A DNA stretch of 5,439 nt, taken from contig PMJT01000080.1 of NCBI GenBank assembly GCA_003158495.1, positions 14,864-20,302 on the forward strand, written 5' to 3'. Below, in pieces: positions 1 to 4,819 of this stretch. Source of the DNA: Chloroflexota bacterium (lineage in GTDB: Bacteria; Chloroflexota; Limnocylindria; Limnocylindrales; CSP1-4). Both the position numbers and the translations under genes were made by a program. Numbering within the stretch: position 1 is the stretch's first letter; each line of letters begins with the position of its first letter. The notes beneath the pieces were generated by a model. The model searched no databases. It had not been told where the DNA came from and worked only from the letters and a program-made list of their open reading frames with translations.

Positions 1-752
1 TCGACAAGCCGATCTGGCTCGATCTGTCGAGTTCCGACCCGGCCGGCTCGCGAGAGTTCTACTCGAAGCTCCTCGGGTGGCAGGTCGAGGTCAATCCCGA
101 TCCCCTCTACGGCGGCTACGCGCTGGCCAGGATCGGCGGCAAGGATGTCGCCGGCATTGGGCCCAAGATGATGGCCGAGGCCCCGACCACGTGGTCCATC
201 TACCTCGGGACGCGCGACGCCGATGCACTCGGGCAGAAGGTCAAGTCGGCGGGCGGCTCTCTGATCGCGGGCCCGATGTTGGTCGGCGATCAGGGCACGA
301 TGGTCGTCTTCCAGGATCCGTCGGGGGCCTTCATTTCCGCCTGGCAGCCGGCGGCAATGGGCGGCATGGTCACCGGCGGAGCCGGCACCTTCGGCTGGGC
401 CGAGCTGAACGCGCGCGGCATCGACAAGGATCTTGCTTTCTACAAGGCCGCGTTCGGCTGGTCCGGCAGGACGACGCCGATGGGCGAAGGACAGCCGGAC
501 TACACGGAGTTCTGGCTGGGCGACGACCGCATTGCCGGCGGCATGGAGATGAACCCGATGGTGCCGCCGCAGGTGCCCAGCTACTGGATGGCCTACTTCA
601 ACGTGGATGACGTGGAGAAGTCGTTCAAGACGGCTGTCGACCTGGGAGCCCGCGAGATGGTTTCCCCGATCGACTTTCCCGGCGGGCGCTTCGCGATCCT
701 CACGGATCCCCAGGGAGCCACGTTTGGCATCCTGAAGAGGGCCCCGCGCTAG
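1..752 (+). CDS. Two-domain VOC family protein (glyoxalase/bleomycin-resistance fold), 5' end missing
   Basis: The reading frame is open from base 3 to the TAG at 750-752, giving 249 visible residues. The true start lies upstream of the window, probably by only 10-20 residues, because the first visible stretch (KPIWLDLSSSDP...REFYSKLLGW) is already the opening strand and helix of a VOC domain. A second copy begins near visible residue 130 (FGWAELNARGIDKDLAFYKAAFGW region) and ends at DPQGATFGILKRAPR. The first copy has the matching closing strand, FQDPSGAFISAWQP, near residues 103-116. Two tandem VOC modules in about 260 residues match the family that includes mycobacterial Cfp30B and many proteins annotated as glyoxalase or hydroxylase. 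Established: VOC modules pair to form a cupped site, with or without metal. I cannot assign a substrate, and glyoxalase I activity should not be assumed. An internal ATG at 168 would delete half of the first domain and is not a credible start. Confidence 0.9.
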   Translation, partial: DKPIWLDLSSSDPAGSREFYSKLLGWQVEVNPDPLYGGYALARIGGKDVAGIGPKMMAEAPTTWSIYLGTRDADALGQKVKSAGGSLIAGPMLVGDQGTMVVFQDPSGAFISAWQPAAMGGMVTGGAGTFGWAELNARGIDKDLAFYKAAFGWSGRTTPMGEGQPDYTEFWLGDDRIAGGMEMNPMVPPQVPSYWMAYFNVDDVEKSFKTAVDLGAREMVSPIDFPGGRFAILTDPQGATFGILKRAPR

Positions 753-764
753 TCGCGTCGAGGC

Positions 765-789
765 CTCGGCCGACCTCAGAGCGGCCGAG
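765..789 (+). terminator. GC-rich hairpin after the VOC gene, possible terminator
   Basis: CTCGGCCG (765-772) and CGGCCGAG (782-789) form a perfect 8-bp stem around a 9-nt loop, starting 13 nt after the VOC stop codon. No T-tract follows on the plus strand, so this is not a canonical intrinsic terminator. It could stabilise the 3' end or act as a weak, U-tract-less terminator, which is inference. The rest of 753-968 shows no gene and no convincing promoter. Confidence 0.35.
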
Positions 790-968
790 CCGTCGCCAAT
801 CGGCATTTGGGTGCGCCGCCCAGGTTCCTAGCGGGACCTGGGCGTTCGCGTCTTGTCGACCTTGCGCCCCTCAAAACCGCTTGCCAGATTCGCGATGAGA
901 AGCGAGCATGCGATACACACGGAGGAACGGGGGCCGTGCCGGGTTGACGTCGAGCTTGGCTGACGATC

Positions 969-974
969 GAGGAG
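969..974 (+). promoter_or_regulatory. Shine-Dalgarno site deciding the HD-domain gene start
   Basis: GAGGAG lies 8 nt before the ATG at 983. This favours 983 over the in-frame ATG at 908, which has no comparable site and would add 25 residues (MRYTRRNGGRAG...) unlike the conserved part of the family. Confidence 0.7.
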
Positions 975-982
975 TCCAGCCC

Positions 983-1768
983 ATGAGCACGCAACCGAAC
1001 CTCCCGGCGGTGCTCGATGCCGTCCGGATACTCTCGCCGCTGAGCAATTCGCACGATCACGGCGAGGGGCACTGGCGCCGGGTCGCGACCCTCGGTCTGG
1101 ACCTGGCCCGCGACGTGGGCGGCAATCCGCTGCTCGTCGTCCTGTTCGCCATCTTCCACGATTCCATGCGTTTCGACGATTACCACGACCCGGACCACGG
1201 CAAGCGGGGTGGTTTCCTGGCCTGCTGCCTCAACACGGAACTGATCGGGCTCACGGACACCTGGCTAGACCTGCTCTATTCGGCCTGCGCGACGCATATC
1301 GACGGCGACGTCAGCGACGACCCGACCATCGGCTGCTGCTGGGACGCAGATCGGCTGGACCTGATCCGCTTCGGGAAGGAAATCTATCCCGACCTGATGT
1401 CCACAGCGCCGGGTCGACTGGCGAAGGCGCAGACGCGAGCCCGTACCTTGTTGGACGATGCGCCGGATTGGGCGACGATCTTCTTTCGCGTGGACTCGAT
1501 GATCCGCGGGCCGCAGGAAACCACCGTCACCGAACGTCGGGACCACCGCGACGCGAAGCCAGATCACGTGTGGGAGCCCGCCAAGACCCGAAAGCCGACC
1601 GCTCCGCGCGAGCGCGCGGCCTCGCACGAGCCCGCTCCCGCGCGCGAGCCAACCCCGGTGATGGCCCAACTCGTCTCATCGGCACCGCCCGAGGGCCGCC
1701 GCTACTGGACTGCGACGCTCGTAAAGGCCGCTGTACCGGCAGATGACGACGAGAACGACCGGGCGTGA
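983..1768 (+). CDS. HD-domain protein with long disordered C-terminal tail
   Basis: 261 residues from the ATG preceded by GAGGAG. The first ~170 residues form an HD-superfamily metal-dependent phosphohydrolase core. An N-terminal NSHDHGEGHWRRV motif (residues 22-34; H26, H30) is followed by the HD dyad in FALFHDSMR-like FAIFHDSMR (H59, D60), a downstream His in ACATHIDG (H105), and WDADRLDLIRFG (D121, D123), consistent with a complete metal-ligand set. The HGxxHWxRV, FHDSMR, DPTIGxCWDADRLDL pattern belongs to a widespread family of unknown substrate. It is not a GGDEF/HD-GYP or dGTPase type that I can name. Residues ~178-261 are an extension rich in Pro, Ala, Arg and Glu with repeats of the type HEPAPAREPTP, then a short aromatic/basic patch (GRRYWTATLVKAA) and an acidic end (PADDDENDRA). 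The tail is probably disordered. The stop codon overlaps the racemase start by 4 nt, so the two are likely co-transcribed and coupled. Nothing shows the substrate. Confidence 0.85.
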   Translation: MSTQPNLPAVLDAVRILSPLSNSHDHGEGHWRRVATLGLDLARDVGGNPLLVVLFAIFHDSMRFDDYHDPDHGKRGGFLACCLNTELIGLTDTWLDLLYSACATHIDGDVSDDPTIGCCWDADRLDLIRFGKEIYPDLMSTAPGRLAKAQTRARTLLDDAPDWATIFFRVDSMIRGPQETTVTERRDHRDAKPDHVWEPAKTRKPTAPRERAASHEPAPAREPTPVMAQLVSSAPPEGRRYWTATLVKAAVPADDDENDRA

Positions 1769-2523
1769 GGACGATCGGCCTGATCGGGGGGATGAGCTGG
1801 GAGTCGTCGGCGCACTACTACCGGATCATCAACGAACTGGTCCGGGATTCCGAGGGCGGTTTGCACTCGGCGAAGGTTCTGATGTACTCGGTCGATTTCG
1901 CCGGGATCGAGTCATGCCAGGTCGAGGGGCGCTGGGACGACGCCGCGGTTGAGCTGGCAGAGGCCGCGCGCGCCCTCGAGCGAGGCGGCGCCGAATGCCT
2001 GGTCCTGTGCACGAACACTATGCACAAGGTTGCGGCCCAGGTCGCCGGCGCGGTCGCGATCTACTTCATCCACATCGCGGACGCGACCGCGGCAGCGATC
2101 CGGGCCGCGGGTCTGAGGCGAGTCGGCCTTCTCGGGACGCGCTTCACGATGGAGGAGGAGTTCTACGCCGCACGGCTGGCCGACCGCGGCCGGGTCGAGG
2201 TGCTCGTCCCGGAGGCCGCGGATCGCGCCATCGTGAACCGGGTCATCTATGACGAACTGTGTCTCGGGCGCGTGGAAGAACGATCGCGCGCCGAGTACCT
2301 GCGCATCATCGACGACCTGATCGCCCGCGGCGCTCAGGGAATCGTCCTGGGCTGCACGGAGATCATGATGCTCGTCGGTCAGGGCGACGTGAGCGTGCCG
2401 ACTTTCGACACCACGACGCTCCACGCTCGAGCCGCGGTTGACTTCGCCCTCGGCGGGCCCGCTGCCGGCGAATCCACGAGGACCGGCGCCGTGCCTACCA
2501 GCGCTGGTGGACCAACGGCTTGA
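1765..2523 (+). CDS. Aspartate/glutamate racemase family protein (amino-acid racemase)
   Basis: 252 residues from a GTG that overlaps the upstream stop codon (GTGA, 1765-1768). The ATG at codon 10 is rejected because it would remove the conserved first strand, RTIGLIGGMSWESS. Established: this cofactor-independent racemase family (RacX/YgeA, TIGR00035 type) uses two Cys residues as acid/base on either face of the substrate alpha-carbon. Both are here: C82 in VLCTNTMHK and C197 in VLGCTEI. Also present are the family's second-lobe start (RRVGLLGTRFTM, ~118-129), EEFYAARL, and the terminal FDTTTLHARAAVDFAL (~214-229). The racemised amino acid cannot be read from sequence; broad-specificity members exist as well as aspartate-specific ones. 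The last ~22 residues (after ALGG) extend past the family's usual end at about 230, are low-complexity, and partly lie over the 3' end of the opposing reductase gene. There is no strong Shine-Dalgarno site, so translation probably depends on coupling to the HD gene. Confidence 0.88.
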   Translation: MRTIGLIGGMSWESSAHYYRIINELVRDSEGGLHSAKVLMYSVDFAGIESCQVEGRWDDAAVELAEAARALERGGAECLVLCTNTMHKVAAQVAGAVAIYFIHIADATAAAIRAAGLRRVGLLGTRFTMEEEFYAARLADRGRVEVLVPEAADRAIVNRVIYDELCLGRVEERSRAEYLRIIDDLIARGAQGIVLGCTEIMMLVGQGDVSVPTFDTTTLHARAAVDFALGGPAAGESTRTGAVPTSAGGPTA

Positions 2524-3478
2524 CGCGTTCCTCGTAGAGGCGGGCGATCCGGTCCATCGCGGCGGCGGGCAGGGGAGCCAGATCCGCGGCGGCGGCGTTG
2601 GATTTGGCCTGCTCCGGCGTCTTCGCGCCCGGGATCGCGGCCGTAATGGCTGCGTTCATCAGGATCCAGCGCAGGGCCATCTGGGCCATCGTGGCGCCGC
2701 CCGGAACGAGGCTTCGCAGCTCTTCGACGAGGGCCAGGCCGGTCTCGTAGTCCACGCCGGAGAACGTCTCGCCGACGTCGAACGACTCGCCGTGCCGGTT
2801 GAAGTTGCGATGGTCGGACGCATCGAAGACAGAGTCCTTCGACAGCTTACCGGTCAGCAGACCAGAGGCCAGCGGCACGCGGGCCAACACGCCGACATCG
2901 CGCCGTTTGGCTTCGGCCAGGAAGTGGTCGGCCGGCCGCTGGCGAACGATGTTGTAGATGATCTGGACCGAGGCGACGCCCGGGAATTCGATCGCCTTGA
3001 GCGCCTCTTCTACCTTCTCGACGCTGACGCCGTAGTTGGCGATTGCGCCCGCGGCCACGAGTTCGTCCAGCGCGGCAAAGGTCTCGGGAGAGTAGTAGAT
3101 GTCCCGGTGGAGGCAGTGGAGCTGGACGAGATCCAGACGGTCGACGCCCAGGTTCTCCCGGCTCTTGTCCACCCAGCCCCGGAACGCCTCTGGCGTGTAC
3201 TGGGCCATGTCCAGCGGCACGCTGCGGCCCATCTTCGTGGCGACGAAGAACGACTCGCCTGTCCGCTCGCTCAGGAAGCGGCCGATCAATTGCTCGCTGT
3301 GCCCGTCGCCGTAGACGTCGGCCGTGTCGATCAGGGTCACGCCCGCGTCGGCGGCCGCGTGGAGCGCGCGAAGGCTGGTCTCGTCGTCGACGTTGCCCCA
3401 GCTGCCGCCGATCGCCCAGGCCCCGAAACCGATCGCGCTGACGGTCCGCCCGGTCTTGCCGAACTTCCGGTACTCCAC
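2495..3478 (-). CDS. Aldo/keto reductase
   Basis: 327 residues, a normal length for a single-domain (beta/alpha)8 aldo/keto reductase that reduces carbonyls with NADPH in the cytosol. The N-terminus MEYRKFGKTGRTVSAIGFGAWAIGG is typical of bacterial AKRs related to the YhdN/IolS-type group. The catalytic tetrad is visible: D51 and Y56 in IDTADVYGDG, K82 in VATKMG, and H121 in LVQLHCLH. The C-terminal cofactor region follows as LRWILMNAAITAAIPGAKTPEQAKSN (near 270-295), where the P-G-A-K segment and following residues normally contact the 2'-phosphate of NADPH. The start is GTG with AAGGAG placed 6 nt upstream. No transmembrane or export signal is seen. The physiological substrate is unknown. 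The gene follows the flavodoxin-like gene on the same strand after 87 nt, and its 3' end overlaps the racemase 3' end by 29 nt in opposite orientation. A palindrome covers its ribosome site (see 3486-3513). Confidence 0.95.
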   Translation of the reverse strand: MEYRKFGKTGRTVSAIGFGAWAIGGSWGNVDDETSLRALHAAADAGVTLIDTADVYGDGHSEQLIGRFLSERTGESFFVATKMGRSVPLDMAQYTPEAFRGWVDKSRENLGVDRLDLVQLHCLHRDIYYSPETFAALDELVAAGAIANYGVSVEKVEEALKAIEFPGVASVQIIYNIVRQRPADHFLAEAKRRDVGVLARVPLASGLLTGKLSKDSVFDASDHRNFNRHGESFDVGETFSGVDYETGLALVEELRSLVPGGATMAQMALRWILMNAAITAAIPGAKTPEQAKSNAAAADLAPLPAAAMDRIARLYEERVKPLVHQRW

Positions 3479-3484
3479 GTTGAT

Positions 3485-3490
3485 CTCCTT
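3485..3490 (-). promoter_or_regulatory. Shine-Dalgarno site of the aldo/keto reductase gene
   Basis: The minus strand reads AAGGAG, then ATCAAC, then GTG at 3478. This supports the GTG start. Five of the six bases (AAGGA) are inside the right arm of the 3486-3513 palindrome. Confidence 0.8.
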
Positions 3491-3513
3491 GCGTGCATTG
3501 CTGTACGCAAGGA
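3486..3513 (-). promoter_or_regulatory. 28-nt palindrome over the aldo/keto reductase ribosome site: hairpin or operator
   Basis: Reading the minus strand 5' to 3', TCCTTGCGTACA (3513-3502), GCAA (3501-3498), TGCACGCAAGGA (3497-3486). The two 12-nt arms pair at 11 of 12 positions; the only mismatch is an A-C three pairs from the loop. As RNA this is a long stem capped by GCAA, a GNRA-class tetraloop, and its 3' strand contains the AAGGA of the Shine-Dalgarno. As DNA it is a dyad of the size bound by dimeric repressors (TetR, MarR or similar, which is inference only). A TATCCT that could serve as a -10 box sits at 3515-3510, overlapping the left arm; no good -35 is seen at the usual distance. 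If transcription begins just downstream of that box, the RNA hairpin could not form and the operator reading would be preferred. Confidence 0.55.
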
Positions 3514-3518
3514 TAGAT

Positions 3519-3542
3519 GCGGCGCGTCAGAAGGTTCGCCGC
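3519..3542 (-). other. GC-rich hairpin between flavodoxin-like and reductase genes
   Basis: On the minus strand GCGGCG (3542-3537) can pair with CGCCGC (3524-3519) across a 12-nt loop. It lies 24 nt after the flavodoxin stop and just before the 3486-3513 palindrome. No T-tract follows. In a sequence this GC-rich a 6-bp stem may be chance. Confidence 0.2.
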
Positions 3543-3565
3543 GTCGGCGCCGCGGGAGGCACGTT

Positions 3566-4000
3566 CTAGCGGATGAAGAGATCCAACGCCTCATCGTCCT
3601 TCGGCGAAAGCATGCCGTCCTTCGACCTCAGTTCCAGCTCAGGCGGCGAAGTCTTTCCGGCGATGGCAGCCCGCATCCTGGGGAACTGGCTCCCGGTTGC
3701 CAACTTGTACGTGGTGAAGAGCGCCACTTTCGGCCCGCCTTCGAAGGCCGAGGGCAGCTTCGGCATCTCGCGCGCGAAGGCCAGCCATGGTTCGTCGGGA
3801 TGCTGGCGGATGATCAGGAGGCCGCTCGTCCAGCAGCCCAGGAAGAGGTAGTCGACGCCCGAAAGGCCGGCCATGTCGCACTCACCGACGGAGACGACCT
3901 TCGCCGAAACGCCCTTCGTCTCGAGGAAGGCGGCTATCTCCTCACCGTAGTGCCGCGTCACGCCCGAGTGGCTGCGGTAGACGACCAACGCCCTGGCCAC
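3566..4000 (-). CDS. Small flavodoxin-fold protein
   Basis: 144 residues from GTG at 4000, chosen because AGGAGG lies 7 nt upstream and the flavodoxin first strand starts at once (MARALVVYRSHSGVTRHYGEEIAAFLETKG). Established: flavodoxins bind the FMN phosphate with an S/T-x-S/T-G-x-T loop after strand 1; here S10-H-S12-G13-V-T15. Strand 3 and the next flavin-side loop appear as VDYLFLGCWTSGL (49-61), and strand 4 as KVALFTTYKLATGS (91-104). The length is close to short-chain flavodoxins (~140-150). The family covers electron carriers and flavodoxin-domain proteins of unknown role; MioC/WrbA-type assignment is not possible from this alone. The sequence is soluble with no signal peptide. The reading frame stays open upstream to 4093, but that N-terminal stretch (MAVQTGRSPRTGARG...) looks like untranslated leader. 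It may be transcribed with the aldo/keto reductase 87 nt downstream, giving a possible redox pair. Confidence 0.82.
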   Translation of the reverse strand: MARALVVYRSHSGVTRHYGEEIAAFLETKGVSAKVVSVGECDMAGLSGVDYLFLGCWTSGLLIIRQHPDEPWLAFAREMPKLPSAFEGGPKVALFTTYKLATGSQFPRMRAAIAGKTSPPELELRSKDGMLSPKDDEALDLFIR

Positions 4001-4007
4001 GGTGTCT

Positions 4008-4013
4008 CCTCCT
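4008..4013 (-). promoter_or_regulatory. Shine-Dalgarno site of the flavodoxin-like gene
   Basis: AGGAGG on the minus strand, 7 nt before GTG at 4000. This decides the start against the longer in-frame option beginning at 4093. Confidence 0.75.
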
Positions 4014-4230
4014 GTCGCTGACTTCGCCGGTGCGGCCGCTCGATAGGGCCCGCGCGCTCCCGTACGCGGAGATCGTCCGGTTTGGACGGCCAAAGCGTAA
4101 TCATTCGGCCGGTCGATCGTTCGTCAGTCCCGGGAATGATGTGGCCACCGCCTTCGGGAACGTAGGATCGTTACCGCCGGCCCTTCAAGCCAAACCGTCG
4201 CCGGGCCAGACTTTCACCGAATACCGCACC
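4014..4230. promoter_or_regulatory. Divergent intergenic region between flavodoxin-like and CoA-binding genes
   Basis: The two genes diverge from this segment, so promoters for both must lie here or close by, unless transcription comes from farther upstream. Visible structures are a short dyad TTTGG-ACGG-CCAAA at 4081-4094, and an inverted pair ATCATTC (4100-4106) and GAATGAT (4134-4140) separated by 27 nt. On the plus strand TAGGAT at 4163-4168 resembles a -10 box but lacks a good -35. I cannot name a promoter with confidence. Both flanking reading frames are open for some distance into the region, as expected for GC-rich DNA. Confidence 0.4.
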
Positions 4231-4242
4231 GAGGGACCACAA

Positions 4243-4707
4243 ATGACTACCAAGCAGCAGGTCGACGACTTCCTGGCCCTCAAGCGCATTGCCGTCGTCG
4301 GGGTCTCCCGCGACCCCAAGGGGTTCGGGACCGTCCTGTGGCAGGAGTTCCGCCAGCGCCGCTACGAGGCAATCCCCGTCAACCCGGTCGCAACCGAGAT
4401 CGACGGCCAGCCATGCTTCGCACGAGTGCAGGACATCAAGCCGGGTGTCGACGGCGTCCTGATCATGACCACGAAGAAGGCCACGGACCAGATCGTGCAC
4501 GACTGCGCCGAAGCCGGCGTGAAGCACGTCTGGATGTACGGCGGCATGGCCCCGGGCGCGGCGACGAAGTCGGCCGTTGCCTTCTGCGAGGAGAACGGGA
4601 TCAGCGTCGTCCAGGGCCTGTGCCCATATATGTTCCTGCCCGGGACGCCGTCTTTCCACTCGCCGCACCGAATGTGGAAGAAGCTGACCGGCAGCTACCC
4701 AAGGTAG
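4243..4707 (+). CDS. CoA-binding (YccU-like Rossmann) domain protein
   Basis: 154 residues from ATG at 4243, with GAGGGA 6 nt upstream (4231-4236). The frame is open back to 4030, but the extension is not conserved-looking and lacks a ribosome site. The whole protein is one CoA_binding_2-type Rossmann domain, related to the N-terminal part of succinyl-CoA synthetase alpha and acyl-CoA synthetase (NDP-forming) but without their catalytic modules. Seen: the nucleotide-binding turn IAVVGVSRDPKGFG (16-29), IPVNPVATEIDGQPCFARVQDI (44-65), PGVDGVLIMTTKKAT (67-81), VWMYGGMAPG (96-105), and ENGISVVQGLCPYMF (117-131). The C-terminal SFHSPHRMWKKLTG is typical of family members ending in a His/Trp-containing helix. 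The cellular role of these stand-alone proteins is not settled; CoA binding is known for some. It is divergent from the flavodoxin-like gene and is followed after 112 nt by a DNA methyltransferase gene with its own apparent start signal. Confidence 0.9.
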   Translation: MTTKQQVDDFLALKRIAVVGVSRDPKGFGTVLWQEFRQRRYEAIPVNPVATEIDGQPCFARVQDIKPGVDGVLIMTTKKATDQIVHDCAEAGVKHVWMYGGMAPGAATKSAVAFCEENGISVVQGLCPYMFLPGTPSFHSPHRMWKKLTGSYPR

Positions 4708-4726
4708 GCTGCGGGGCTGCGGGGCT
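4707..4726 (+). repeat. Short tandem repeat, 8-nt unit, about 2.5 copies
   Basis: GGCTGCGG occurs at 4707-4714 and 4715-4722, followed by a partial GGCT at 4723-4726. The first copy starts on the last base of the CoA-binding gene stop codon. A weak hairpin GGCTT (4723-4727) / AAGCC (4736-4740) overlaps its end. No T-tract follows, so termination is unproven. Confidence 0.5.
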
Positions 4727-4807
4727 TCGCCGGCCAAGCCTGACGCGATGGCGGGCGGCGCCGAGGACCACCCATCGAAATCGTCGTCGGCGTGCCCGCG
4801 CGCCTGC

Positions 4808-4813
4808 TAACCT
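4808..4813 (+). promoter_or_regulatory. Possible -10 box for leaderless methyltransferase mRNA
   Basis: TAACCT, preceded by TGC in extended -10 style, ends 6 nt before the GTG at 4820. There is no Shine-Dalgarno sequence before the GTG. In many high-GC bacteria this spacing places the transcription start on the first base of the start codon. No convincing -35 is visible. TAA within the box is also the in-frame stop that limits the open frame upstream. Confidence 0.4.
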
Positions 4814-4819
4814 CCCGGC

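Noticed and set aside
77..610. A 177-codon plus-strand open frame inside the VOC gene
   Set aside because: The translation is Arg/Gly/His-rich with no domain signature and sits out of frame inside a well-supported VOC gene.
921..947. GGAGGA followed by GTG CCG GGT TGA, a possible mini leader peptide before the HD gene
   Set aside because: Three codons only, with no regulatory codons or paired hairpins. Such arrangements arise readily by chance in GC-rich leaders.
908..982. N-terminal extension of the HD protein starting at ATG 908
   Set aside because: No matching ribosome site is placed before 908, the added residues look like leader, and GAGGAG with 8-nt spacing points to 983.
2438..4021. 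A 527-codon plus-strand open frame spanning the reductase and flavodoxin-like genes
   Set aside because: It is antisense to two genes with clear family motifs and catalytic residues. Its translation has no recognisable domain, and the length follows from strong GC bias at codon position three of the opposite strand.
4030..4242. 71-residue N-terminal extension of the CoA-binding protein
   Set aside because: The CoA-binding fold is complete from 4243, which has its own GAGGGA site. The extension would overlap the opposing gene's promoter region and lacks recognisable features.
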